Assembly (NCBI GenBank): GCA_036346255.1
Contig: CM070623.1
Location: 24,186,875-24,250,874, forward strand
Length of the DNA stretch: 64,000 bases
Direction of reading: 5' to 3'
From: Ampelocalamus luodianensis
Taxonomy: Eukaryota > Streptophyta > Magnoliopsida > Poales > Poaceae
The first letter of the stretch is position 1; each line of letters opens with the position of its first letter. A program made the translations under genes and the position numbers. Positions 1 to 10,400 of this stretch are shown here, in pieces. The notes beneath the pieces are model-generated. The model had not been told where the DNA came from, did not search any database, and saw nothing but the letters and a program-made list of their open reading frames with translations.

Positions 1-144
1 CACCTTTGCAAAGAAACTGGCATACTCATATCTAATCATGTAGTCATTGCTGCAGAAGACAGTGTAGTCGTCCCACCCTTCCACGCCGCAGCCGGTGCTC
101 GTGCACCGGTGGCCGTCCTCCGACAGCGCCCACACGCCCAGCGG
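1..144 (-). pseudogene. F-box family gene, C-terminal exon part (split gene, continues left of window)
   Basis: Minus-strand translation from 144 down to 1 is open and reads PLGVWALSEDGHRC, then cysteine pairs (CTSTGCG, VFCSND) and a tail ending EYASFFAKV. This cysteine-rich tail, with an FCS-like motif, matches the end of the grass F-box family resembling Arabidopsis At2g35280. It is the continuation of the N-terminal part at 21568-22282. Joining the two at the duplicated 5 bases keeps the reading frame (IEP followed by LGVW). The gene continues beyond position 1, so its stop codon is not seen. What is seen: open frame and frame continuity. Family identity comes from recall of the family's sequence pattern. 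The gene is broken by a 21.4 kb insertion. Confidence 0.72.
140..144. repeat. Target-site duplication, left copy (AGCGG)
   Basis: AGCGG abuts the LTR end at 145. The partner AGTGG lies at 21568-21572, with one mismatch. The pair marks the oldest insertion, inside F-box exon 2. Confidence 0.75.
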
Positions 145-363
145 TGTGAGACCCCGGTTTATTTAGCTTGTAATACTTAGTCATCCATTGGCTCTAGCAT
201 CACAAACAAAATACACCGTGCCTCGATGGACATGTGCTTCCTAGAATTGCAGCACATATACATCATTACAAAATCATGCATCAATTCCATACATCACAAC
301 ATAACAGGTCTAACAAAAGACATACATAATATAGAGTCATTACAAAAGAGGGGCCGACCGGCC
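145..363 (-). repeat. 3' end segment of the family A solo LTR
   Basis: Reverse complement of the family A LTR end. It shares 'GGAAGCACATGTCCATCGAGG' like the ends near 5805-5898 and 49880-49973. It is cut at 363 by the element starting at 364. No gene is seen in it. Confidence 0.82.
359..363. repeat. TSD CGGCC, left copy (right copy 12562-12566)
   Basis: A perfect 5-base direct repeat CGGCC flanks TGTAACATCC at 364 and TCCTCACA ending at 12561. This defines the insertion precisely. Confidence 0.92.
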
Positions 364-2099
364 TGTAACATCCCAAGTTGAGACTTGTGTTTCAAATGTA
401 AGAAAATGAGTAGAAATTAAAACTTTTTCTTACATCATGTATTTCCTGTTTGTTCCAAACAAATTCTGTACAAGAATTATGGAAATGCAAATCACAAGTC
501 AATTTGGCCAGCCTTCTAGTCTTCCAAAACATTCCATGTCAATCCTGTGATCATCTCCTGGGAATGTCTTTCCTAAGTTCTTGGGTTGCTGTGGAACCCC
601 CCTGAAAAATTTCACAATTTTTAGAAATTGTTTGAATCTTTTTGGAGGCAAGTCAAACCAAATCAAAATCTGGTCAAACAGAGGACCAGCACCTTGCAGA
701 ATTTTTGGAGGAAAATGTATAGTGCAAAAAACCCCTGAAAAATTTACACAAGGTCAAAAACCCAGCTAGCAAGCTCCTGTAAAAATTTCATAATTTTTGG
801 AGTAAGTTTGCTACCTCAAATAAATCTTCAAACTTCAGATCAGTTTGAAACCCAACTTTAGGGCTGAGCTAGACTCGGGCTCGAGTCAGACCCGAGTCCG
901 ACCCAATCAACTGACTCGGCCAAGTCGAGTCACCAGCGCCGCACTCGAGCTCATGCGCGTGTGTGCTGGGCAGTCGGATTAGAATCCAACGCCCGAGACC
1001 TCCCCCGCGCGTTTAGGTCTCCGGAGCTCTCGGGCACCATCAGCCGTCCGATTTTCATCGTGGGGCTCACGACCACCCCACCTCCTCCTCTGCCTCGGGA
1101 AATTCGGGACGTCTAGGACCACCCCAAGCGAATCTGGGACGTCCAGGACCACCCCGAACGCATCTGGGACATCTTGGACCTCCCTCGGCTCTGTTTTTCT
1201 TCCTCCCGACCTCCCTGAGGTCTGGTCATCATGGTTTTCACGCGCCTGTGTGTGTGTCAGGACCAGAGCAGTTGGGAGCAGTGATATGTCACATTTTTGT
1301 CCTTGTCAACGGCTCCTTTCTGCCATGCATTAATTGTGTCAGAGCTTTACCCTAACAGAAGTCATCCCCTACCTGCCCTTGTCAAATCTAGCAAGTCCAT
1401 GGCAGGAGCATGGACTTTGTTCACAGTGGGACTCGTCCACACCTTTGTCCGAGCTCCCCGGCTTTATCTATCTCAAGGCCCTCCCCAATTTCTTTTTCCT
1501 ACACTTGGTTGCTGCTTGGACTCCCTCGGTTGTGAGTGTGAGCCCCAAACTTGAGCACCCGAGAGCACCACCCTCCCTGCCATCATTGTCGACCTTGGAG
1601 CTCCCTGTTGAAGCTTGAGCTCCAGTGGTTTTAATTGCAACTTGGAATGCCAACTTATTCAATTAACCACCCGGAGCCTTTTTCCCTAACTCATTTTGGT
1701 TGATTTCACATAGGAAGTCCCTGGGGAGAACTGTTCTTCGAGGCTTCTTCTGTCTTCTTCCTCGACTCCGGCGAACTTCTCCACCGCTGGGTCTCCTCCG
1801 AGTTCCTCAGGGCCTTCCCTACACTCGGGTGAGTTCATTTTAGTCCCTTAGAGCATAAGGTCTAGCTAGTTTAGCTCGTGGCGCTTGTTTCGCCGCTGCT
1901 TTTTGCCGAAAACTTATCCTCCGCCCTTCTCCGGCTCGCCGGCGTTCTAGGCCTGCTCCGCCGTCGAGAATGCTCCCATTAGGTTCGCAATAGTATTGCG
2001 AACATATTGGCTTAGTTGGTTAGCGCCGCCATGGCTTTGGTCGTCGACGACGTGCCGGCGAGCTCAACGTCGAGCTCTGTACCTTGTCGCAATTTTGTC

Positions 2100-3200
2100 A
2101 AGTCACCAGACCTCCTCGGGTTAATCGTGGCAGTCCACGACCTCCCTAGGTTTAGATCTGAGCGTTAGATCTTCGTTGAAAAGTCCTTAAGTCTTGGACC
2201 ACCCTCCGCCAAATCCCAGCCGTCCAGAACCTCTTGAGATTAGATCTGGACCGTAGAGCCCTTGTCTCTAGAAACGCTAAGTCACAGGACCTCCTTGGAT
2301 CCATCTCGGCCGTTAAAGACCTCCTAGGTTAGCTCTAGGTCATTAGATCCGGTTCGCGAAAATTATAAGTGCCGTGACCTCCCCAGAGTCGATCCCAACC
2401 GCCTAGGACCACCCCGGTTAAATCCTAGCCGCTTAGATCTTCCCGTCGCGCAAAAGACCTCCCTTGGTCATTTTGCAAAGACCACCCTCGGGGTCCTCTT
2501 TGTAAAAGCCACCTGCCATTTTATAAAGAAAACCTCGTGACCTCCTCCGCTTTAACTGGACTGCTCAGACCTCCTCCGTGAAGATCTTAGCCGTCCGGAT
2601 CTCGTCCGCTTAAACTCGTCCCCAAAGACCTCCCGTGTAGATCTTGACCATCCATGACCTCCTCGGTGAGATCCCAACCGCTCAGACCTCCCCGCGAGAT
2701 CTTGACCGCCCAGGACCTCCCTCATGTAAATCCCAACCGTTCAGGACCTCCTTCGCTCGATCGTGACCGTTAAGACCTCCCTTGCGAGATCTTAGCTGCT
2801 CGGGACCTCCCTTGGAGATCTTGACCGCCTAGGACCTCATCCTTTAGATCTCAGAGCTTTAGGACCTCCTCCTCGTGTCTAAACCGTTAGATTTAGATCT
2901 AACGGGCTGGACCTCCCTCCGTAGATTTAGCCTTAGGACCTCCCTCGGAGGTCAGGGCTGTCAGATCTTGATCTGATAGTCCTGACCACCTCTAGGCGCG
3001 AGGACCTCCTCTGTGTGCGCTGTGCATGCACTGGTCGTGGTCGTTGGATCTAATCTCAACGGCCCAGACCTCCCCAATGCGGAAGAGGCCTCTCGGTGCG
3101 CTATACTTCGAGGTCCGTAGCCGTGCGATGAAGGATCGACAGCCACGACCCCCCCGTTTTCGGTAAGTCTGTTAGACCTCCCGAGAGCTCCAATTTTCAA
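2100..3200 (+). repeat. GACCTCC minisatellite in 5' LTR
   Basis: Degenerate units of roughly 30-45 bases built on AGATCTTGACCG...AGGACCTCC repeat about two dozen times. The homologous stretch is 9130-10230 in the 3' LTR. Many units contain AGATCT or short inverted pieces. Function unknown. Confidence 0.75.
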
Positions 3201-4212
3201 AGAATTTGGTTGTTTCAAATTTCAAAAGTGCATAACTTTGTCATTTTAACTCCTTTTTGAATGATTTCAATTGCTCTAGCTTTGTAATAAACTGAACTTC
3301 AATCTAAGAATGAACTTAGGCACTTTTCTGTAGCAGAAACTAATGTAGGTTGTATTAACTTGTCTCAACATTAAATATTGTCTAGAAAATTCATTAACTT
3401 ATAAAATGCATAAATTTTTCTCTGTAATTCCAACCTGGGCAAACTAAACTTTGTTAAAATTCTCTGGGGATGCACTTTAGTGTAGCATAAGTCTTGTTCT
3501 TAATATTGCTTCTGGAAAGTGAAAAGTGCTAGTATTACATCTTAGAAAAATCATAACTAATTCATTTCAACTCCAAATTGTGCAAACTCAACTTTGATGT
3601 TCTTAGGATGACCTTATCTACCTACCATAAAAATTTTGGGTTCTAGATCACTATAGAAATTTTCACCATGAACAGTAACCGAAATTAATTTAATTAGGAT
3701 TTTTTTGGCTGATAGATTTTGTTTTGGCTATAACTTCTTCATGCTAAGTCCAAATGAAGTAATTCTTGTTCCTAAAATTGTCTAAAATCAACCTCTAGCT
3801 GCTGTGTAAATTTCATTAGATTTGGATGTCTTTTGCTGTTGTGTTTTGTTTGGTGTTCTTCGTTCTTATTGGTTTTATCGCATTTTCGCGTTAGGTTCTG
3901 AAGATTATATTGAACCTGAGAATCCTCCTCTGCAGCAAGAACAATTCCAGCAAGGCAAGCAGTTTGATCATGTTAATCCCTGTATTTTCAAGTATTTATG
4001 TTGTTTATAAATTCTATGTATGCATTGCTAGTTTGTGTTTAACTATTGTCGTTAGTTGACCTAGTAGACGCATTTTCTCAGGCAAATGATTATCCTTTAC
4101 TACCATGAGCCTAGGTTATTGCTGTGATTTAGAGTTCGTGAATGAGCCCTTGTCACTTAGTAGTTTTGCGGATTAATTGCTTAGCCATGCTTAGCTTCCG
4201 GTAGAAATGGTC

Positions 4213-4234
4213 GGTTATCGACTTGTCGATAACC
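4213..4234. repeat. Perfect 10-bp-arm inverted repeat in family A LTR
   Basis: Arms GGTTATCGAC and its exact complement are separated by TT. The same sequence is at 11246-11267, 13635-13656, 27699-27720 and 48631-48652, always in family A LTRs, while flanking bases vary. Confidence 0.85.
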
Positions 4235-4752
4235 TTTATCACATAAAACTTATTATCACTTATGATTTCAGCATTGTGCCATGTTTACTTGTAAAAAAAT
4301 AAAAACTGAAAACAAAATGATTTAGACTTGGGCACAATGGTATGTTGGTGTGCTTTTGGGTGTGACTGGAATGGTGCCCGGGTCATTAAGGACCGAGTTA
4401 CTTACGCCACCGTACTGAGCATTTTGCGTGCTAACCACACTAGAGGGTATGGGACCTCTCTTGACTTAGTACTTTGGCGTATATTGGCTTCGGGTCGTAG
4501 GGAGTCGCAGGAGGGATGGTGCTGGGAGCATTACAGTGTCCGAAAGGCTTCACCCGTGATGGGAGTTGTTGTCTTTCAGCTTGTAATGTAAGCGTATGGA
4601 TTCCGATCCATACGAGCGGCTCGTGGTCAATACACAATATTGGAAAGCGTCTCGTAGGACATAGCCGTGCCAGCATACCTTCGGAAGTATGCTTTGTGGC
4701 TTAAAGACGGTCTGACGTGTGGGTACATTGGTACACCCCTGCAGGGTTAAAA

Positions 4753-4764
4753 CTATTCGAATAG
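4753..4764. repeat. 12-bp palindrome CTATTCGAATAG next to CCTGCAGG
   Basis: A perfect palindrome lies a few bases from a second palindrome, CCTGCAGG (near 4740). The pair recurs at 11784-11795, 13105-13116, 20102-20113, 25695-25706, 27182-27193 (last base changed), 35195-35206 and 49206-49217. These sites are in LTR families A, B and D. In some copies CCTGCAGG is changed (for example TCTGCAGA near 35215). Confidence 0.85.
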
Positions 4765-4934
4765 CCTCGTCCTAGGTTATGGACACGCTCGGATATGCCC
4801 CGTGAGAACTAGACTACAACCTTTTAATTAAAACTTGATGGGTGGTACGAATCGGGGATTCGTGCTATGTTGTGGTGGCTATTGGGTTAGTCACTTCCAG
4901 GTGGTTACTTATATTTATCATTATTTATTGTTAT

Positions 4935-5678
4935 TTTAGCAATAAAACAGATTTGTAAACTTGCTTTTAAATGTATTACATTATTGCAAATAAAGTTGGC
5001 TTTGTGCAAAATGAGACATACAACCTCCACTTAAATAAGCCTGCATGTAGTTTATGAACAGGTATGCTATTCCACACGTCGATCTTGTGAGTACCTTGTG
5101 TACTCATTGTTCTTCTTAAATATAAATTGTTGCGAGAGAAGAAGGTGAGCTCGAAGGGCCTCACTTTTGTGAGCTGTGTTGTGGTAGTATTCGGGGCAAC
5201 TAGCTTGGCGGCCCGGTCGGTTGCCTTGTGTTGTGTTGGCTAACCGGTCGACTTTTATTCTTAGCCATCTTATGGTGCTTTTGCTTCCGCTATCATTCTT
5301 GTATATTTTAGCAATAAAACAGATTTGTAAACTTGCTTTTAAATGTATTACATTATTGCAAATAAAGTTGGCTTTGTGCAAAATGAGACATACAACCTCC
5401 ACTTAAATAAGCTGCATGTAGTTTATGAACAGTCTTCTATTCCACACGTCGATCTTACGAGTACCTTGTGTACTCATTGTTCTTGCTTAAATGTAAATTG
5501 TTGCGAGAGGAAGAAGGTGAGCTCGAAGGGCCTCACTTTTGTGAGCTGTGTTGTGGTAGTATTCAGGCGACTAGCTTGCGGCCCAGTCGGTTGCCTTGTG
5601 GGTTGTGTTGGCTAACCAAATGACTTTTTGTTCTTAGCCATCTTATGGCGCTTTGCTCTATTTGTCATTCTTGTATAT
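4935..5678 (+). repeat. 372-bp tandem duplication inside the 5' LTR
   Basis: 4935-5306 and 5307-5678 are adjacent direct copies, both containing GCAATAAAACAGATTTG at the same offset. The 3' LTR has a single copy (about 11965-12345). The duplication explains most of the length difference between the LTRs and arose after, or during, the last insertion. Confidence 0.85.
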
Positions 5679-5902
5679 TGTGCTATTTGGCGGTCGGCTC
5701 TTTGTAATAACTTTACTTATTGTATGTCGTTGTTGAACTTAGTATTAATGTTGTATGGAAATGATGTATAATTTTGTGATGATGAGCATGTGCCGCAGTG
5801 CAGGAAGCACATGTCCATCGAGGCTTTGGATATTTGATTAGTAATGCTAGAACCATATGGAGGTTAAGTATTACTAGTTAAATACCCGGGTCCTCACAGA
5901 GT

Positions 5903-5914
5903 TGGTATCGAGCC
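5903..5914 (+). other. Primer-binding site, initiator tRNA-Met type
   Basis: TGGTATCGAGCC begins five bases after the 5' LTR. The standard plant retrotransposon site complementary to initiator Met tRNA is TGGTATCAGAGCC. The only difference is loss of the A within CAG, the same change seen at many CAG sites in this window. Confidence 0.8.
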
Positions 5915-6064
5915 ATCTTGTAGTGAGAAACCCTAGCTTGGTCGCCTTTAGGATATTTTGAAAGCTTATTTTCAAGTGTCAAATGGTTTATGAAAATTTA
6001 AGTAGAATTTCAGATTTTACTTCTTATCTATCTTAGCTTGCTCATCTCATCTCTTCATACCAGG

Positions 6065-6743
6065 ATGTCTGGACAGCCCAGCAGCAGACTAGGTCAGCAA
6101 GCTGGCGGGAATGGAAATCTCCCTGGCCCCAACTGTCCGGACATGGCTCTCAAGCGCCCCCCCCTCTGGCGATTGTGATGGATTTTGGTTCCATTGCCCC
6201 GAGGAACAGCAATTACCTCCTCTTTGCTTGGGCTGTGGTGAAGAGAGCCATGTCGTCGAAGGTTGCGAACTCGGAAAGGTCAAGGTCTGCCGGCGCTGTG
6301 GTGAGGAAGGACATTACAGTAGCGAGTGTACTACGGCCTGTCCAAACTGCGATGAAGACCACTTGCCCGGGAATTGTCCGTCTGCCAAAGTCACTTGTTT
6401 CCTCTGCAAACTCAAGGGTCATTATGCTAATAATTGTCCTAAGAGGCCTGCAGCAACCTCTCGTTTCTTTTCGCGGCCCGTGATTCGAACACATGCACCT
6501 GCGAAACATCGTGACCTGAGGGTTGTTCGTACTCAAGTCAACTCCATCTCAGCTGGGAAAGCACAGGAGGTACCCGACGTTGTGTTAGGTACGCTTCTTG
6601 TCACCTCTTGCCCCGATACTATTTTATTCAATTCAGGAGCATCTCATTCCCTTGTATCCTCATCTTTTGTTGCTATTGGTGGTCTTTGTTTTGCTCTTCT
6701 ATCTGGTGCCCGGCACCACCTCGATTTTATTAAGCCTTGCTAG
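6065..6743 (+). pseudogene. Gag remnant with four zinc knuckles fused to start of an aspartic protease
   Basis: The open stretch 6111-6743 encodes 210 residues. Four cysteine knuckles follow each other at residues 39-52, 60-73, 77-89 and 96-109. Three fit C-x2-C-x4-H-x4-C exactly; the third has only three residues before the histidine. A protease start follows, LFNSGASHS at about residue 172, where the usual catalytic Asp of DSGA is Asn (codon at 6630-6632). The matrix/capsid part of Gag is missing. An ATG at 6065 in another frame (MSGQPSSRLGQQ...) probably marks the original start. A run of eight C near 6158 suggests a frameshift or sequencing slip between them. Role inferred: RNA binding or packaging of a non-autonomous element; protease activity is unlikely with Asn at the active site. 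Confidence 0.75.
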
Positions 6744-6897
6744 CCTACCTCGTTTCCCCCAAGAAGAATGGTACCATCTGGATTGTCCTCGGTCGTTTGA
6801 CTTGAGTGACACCCTTCTGTCCCTATACATCCAAGGGCATCACCTACTAGGTATTGCCTCAAATTTCTGTGGCCTAAATGTCCATAGCCCCTCTAAT

Positions 6898-7130
6898 CAG
6901 CTAGCTGCGGAGGGATGACTCCGTATAGCTATTCATCAATCTGAGGTCTCATTCGTTGGTGGAATAACCAGACAAATTGCTCCACCAACTGAGTATGGCC
7001 TTGGTTCCTCCAAGAAGCTAGCTGTGGAGGGATGACTCTGCATACCTAGCTAGCAGGCTGAGATCCCGTTGTTGGCGGAATTGACCAGACAAATCGCTCC
7101 ACCAGACAACAACGGCCTTGCACCATCAAT
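6898..7130 (+). repeat. Two diverged direct repeats of about 115 bp in the internal region
   Basis: 6898-7012 and 7016-7130 both run from GCTAGCTG(C/T)GGAGGGATGACT to a short stem built from TGG(T/C)GGA...TCCACCA. Each repeat can fold into a hairpin around ACCAGACAAAT. No open frame is shared, so these look like structured non-coding sequence. Confidence 0.7.
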
Positions 7131-7331
7131 CATAGAACCTAGAAAGATCTCTCAGTCTGTCAATCCTTGGTATATCTGGACCTGGTAAGTTTCCCTGTGT
7201 CGGATAAAGTGGAACATTTTCTACCAGGTCAGAACCAAAATTGGTACAGGTCGCTTGGCGGAGCTCTTTATCTCTGGGGAATCATGCTATGAAAATTCCT
7301 TGAAGTTCAGTGATCAAATCGTTCCAAGGAT

Positions 7332-7439
7332 GAAGCTACTTGGGCACGGGAAGATCAATTGCGTGCAGACTACCCCTCTTTCTTTCCCGAGCGAGTTAAA
7401 TCTCGGGACGAGATTCTTGTGAGGAGGGGAGATTTGTAA
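7332..7439 (+). pseudogene. Retained C-terminus of gypsy pol, after the chromodomain
   Basis: In frame from 7332 the sequence reads EATWAREDQLRADYPSFF, followed by PERVKSRDEILVRRGDL and a stop. In Tekay/Del-type chromodomain gypsy polyproteins the segment after the chromodomain reads like EATWE-E-LR--YP-LF. The TAA stop (7437-7439) lies inside the 3' LTR. So the element lost everything from protease to chromodomain but kept the last 35 codons up to the polypurine tract. Conservation may reflect the need for the tract rather than the protein. Confidence 0.72.
7421..7434 (+). other. Polypurine tract
   Basis: GAGGAGGGGAGATT sits immediately before the 3' LTR start TGTAAC at 7435, the expected position of the plus-strand primer. 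Confidence 0.85.
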
Positions 7440-10400
7440 CATCCCAAGTTGAGATTTGTGTTTCAAATGTAAGAAAATGAGTATAAATTCAAACTTTTTC
7501 TTACATCATGTATTTCTTGTTTGTTCCAAACAAATTCTGTACAAGAATTATGGAAATGCAAATCACAAGTCAATTTGGCCAGCCTTCTAGTCTTCCAAAA
7601 CATTCCATATCAATCCTATGATCATCTCCTGGGAATGTCTTTCCTAAGTTCTTAGGTTGCTGTGGAACCCCTGAAAATTTCACAATTTTAGAAATTGTTT
7701 GAATCTTTTGGAGGCAGTCAAACCAAATCAAAATCTGGTCAAACAGAGGACCAGCACCTTGTATAATTTTTGGAGGAAAATGTATAGCGCAAAAACCCCT
7801 GAAAACTTTACACAAGGTCAAAAACCCAGCTAGCAAGCTCCTGTAAAAATTTCATAATTTTTGGAGTAAGTTTGCTACCTCAAATAAATCTTCAAACTTC
7901 AGATCAGTTTGAAACCCAACTTTAGGGCTAAGCGGACTGGCTCGAGTCGGACCGAATCGACCAGTCAAGCGACTCGGCCAAGTCGAGTCACCAGCGCCGC
8001 ACTCGAGCTCATGCGCGTGTGTGCTGAGCCGTCGGATTAGAATCCAACACCCCAGACCTCCCCCGCGCGTTTAGGTCTCGGGCTCGGGCACCATCGGTCG
8101 TCAGATTTTCATCATGGGGCTCCACGACCACCCCACCTCCTCCTCGCCTCGGGAAATCACGGGACATCTAGGACCACCCAAGCGAATGGGACGTCCGGAC
8201 CACCCCGAACGCTTGCTCGGGGCGTATGGACCTCCTCGCTCTGTTTTTTCCTCCTCGACCTCCACGAGGTGCGGTCATCATAGTTTTCACACGCTTTGTG
8301 TGTGTTTGTCGAGACCAGAGCGGTTGGGAGCGATGATATGTCACATTTTGTCCTTGTCGTGGCTCCTTTCGCCATGCATTAATTGTGTCGAGCTTTACCC
8401 TAACGAAGTCATCCCTACGCCCTTGTCAAATCTAGCAAGTCCATGGCGGGAGCATGGACTTTGTTCACAGTGGGTCTCGTCCACACCTTTGTCCGAGCTC
8501 CCGGCTTTATCCACTCAAGGCCCTCCCAATTTCTTTTCCTACTCTTGGTTGCCGCTTGGACTCCCTCGGTTGTGAGTGTGAGCCCCAAACTTGAGCACCC
8601 AGAGCACCACCCTCCACCGCCATCATTGTCGACCTTGGAGCTCCTGTTGAAGCTTGAGCTCGGTGGTTTTAATTGCAACTTGGAATGCCAACTTGTTCAA
8701 TTAACCACCTTGAGCCTTTTCCCTAACTCATTTTGGTTGATTTCACGCAGGAAGTCCACAGGGAGAAGCTGTTCTTGAGGCTTCTTCTGTCTTCTTCCTC
8801 GACTCCGCGGCTGCTCCACCGCTGGTCTCTCCGAGTTCCTCGGGGCCTTCCCTACACTCGGGTGAGTTCATTTTAGTCCCTTAGAGCTTAAGGTCTAGCT
8901 AGTTTAGCTCGTGGCGCTTGTTTCGCCGTTTCGGGTTTTTGCCGAAACTTATCCTCGCCCTTCTCGGCTCGCGGCGTTCTAGGCTTGCTCGCGCGTCGAG
9001 AATGCTCCCATTAGGTTCGCAATAGTATTGCGAACATATTGGCTTAGTTGGTTAGCGCCGCCATGGCTTTGGTCGTCGACGACGTGCCGGCGAGCTCAAC
9101 GTCGAGCTATGTACCTTATCGCGATTTTGTCAAGTCAGCAGACCTCCTCGGGTTAATCGTGGCGTCCACGACCTCCCGAGTTTAGATCGGCGTTAGATCT
9201 TCGTTGAAAAGTCCTAAGTCTTGGACCACCCTCGCCAAATGCCAGCCGTCCAAGACCTCTTGAGATTAGATCTGGACCGTAGAGCCCTTGTTAGTAGAAT
9301 CGCTAAGTCACAGGACCTCCTTGGATCCATCTCGGCCGTTAAAGACCTCCTAGGTTAGCTCTAGGCCGTTAGATCCTGGTCTGCGAAAAATATAAGTGCC
9401 AGGACCTCCCCCTAGAGTCGATCCCAACCGTCTAGGACCACCCTGGTTAAATCCTAGCCGTTTAGATCTTCCTCGTGCGCAAAAGACCTCCCCTTGGTCA
9501 TTTTGCAAAGACCACCCTCGGGATCCTCTTTGTAAAAAGCCACCCCTGGTCTTTTTATAAAGAAAACCTCAGGACCTCCCTCCGCTTTAATCTGGACCAT
9601 TCAGGACCTCCTCCGTGAAGATCTTAGCTGTCCAGATCTCGTCCGTTTAAACTTTGTCCTTAAAGACCTCCCCGCGTAGATCTTGACCATCCATGACCTC
9701 CCTCGGTGAGATCCCAACCATTCAGGACCTCCCCCGCGAGATCTTGACCGCCCAGGACCTCCCTCGTGTAAATCCCAACCATTCAGGACCTCCTTCGCTC
9801 GATCGTGACCGTTAAGACCTCCCTTGCGAGATCTTAGCCGTTCAGGACCTCCCCTTGGAGATCTTGACCGTCTAGGACCTCATCCTTTAGATCCGTAGCT
9901 TTACGACCTCCTCCTCGTGTCTAAACTGTTGATTTAGATCTAACGGGCTAGACCTCCCTCAATAGATTTAGCCTTAGGACCTCCTCGGAGGTCGTGGTAC
10001 ATCGAGATCTTGATCTGACGGTCCCGACCACCTCTAGGCGCAAGGACCTCCTTTGTGTGCGCTGTGCATGCACTGGTCGTGGCCGTTGGATCTAATCTCA
10101 ACGGCCCAGACCTCCCAATGCGAACAGTCTCTCGTGCGTGTGATTGAGGTCCGTGGCCGTGCGATGAAGGATCGACGACCACGACTTCCGTTTCGTTAAG
10201 TCTGTTAGACCTCCCGAGAGCTCCAATTTTCAAAGTATTTGGTTGTTTCAAATTTCAAAAGTGCATAACTTTATCATTTTAACTCCTTTTTGAATGATTT
10301 CAATTGCTCTAGCTTTGTAATAAACTGAACTTTAATCTAAGTATGAACTTAGGCACTTTTCTGTAGCAGAAACTAATGTAGGTTGTATTAACTTGTCTCA

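Larger units (their letters stand above)
364..5898 (+). repeat. 5' LTR of the giant-LTR element (5,535 bp)
   Basis: Begins TGTAACATCC and ends TCCTCACA. It aligns end to end with 7435-12561. It holds a GACCTCC-rich minisatellite (about 2100-3200), an A/T-rich stretch (3200-3900), a 22-base inverted repeat at 4213-4234, the palindrome CTATTCGAATAG at 4753-4764 and a 372-bp tandem duplication absent from the other LTR. Short open frames in it differ between the two LTR copies and look fortuitous. No convincing TATA box was identified. Confidence 0.9.

Noticed and set aside
1462..1475. TATA box in giant LTR (GGCTTTATCTATCTC)
   Set aside because: The matching 3' LTR position reads CTTTATCCACTC, so the motif is not kept and is a weak match anyway.
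2100..3200. CRISPR-like array
   Set aside because: Units are degenerate, spacers are themselves repetitive and the array lies in a eukaryotic LTR.
5903..5914. tRNA gene
   Set aside because: Only the complement of the tRNA 3' end is present; no cloverleaf or A/B boxes follow.
6111..6743. Endogenous pararetrovirus coat protein (knuckle plus protease)
   Set aside because: The segment is bounded by a primer site, polypurine tract, LTRs and a TSD, and the pol tail is of gypsy chromodomain type.
8114..8575. 153-codon open frame in the 3' LTR
   Set aside because: The matching 5' LTR region (1080-1540) does not keep this frame, and the frame depends on sites where CAG/CTG reads CG. It has no recognisable domain.
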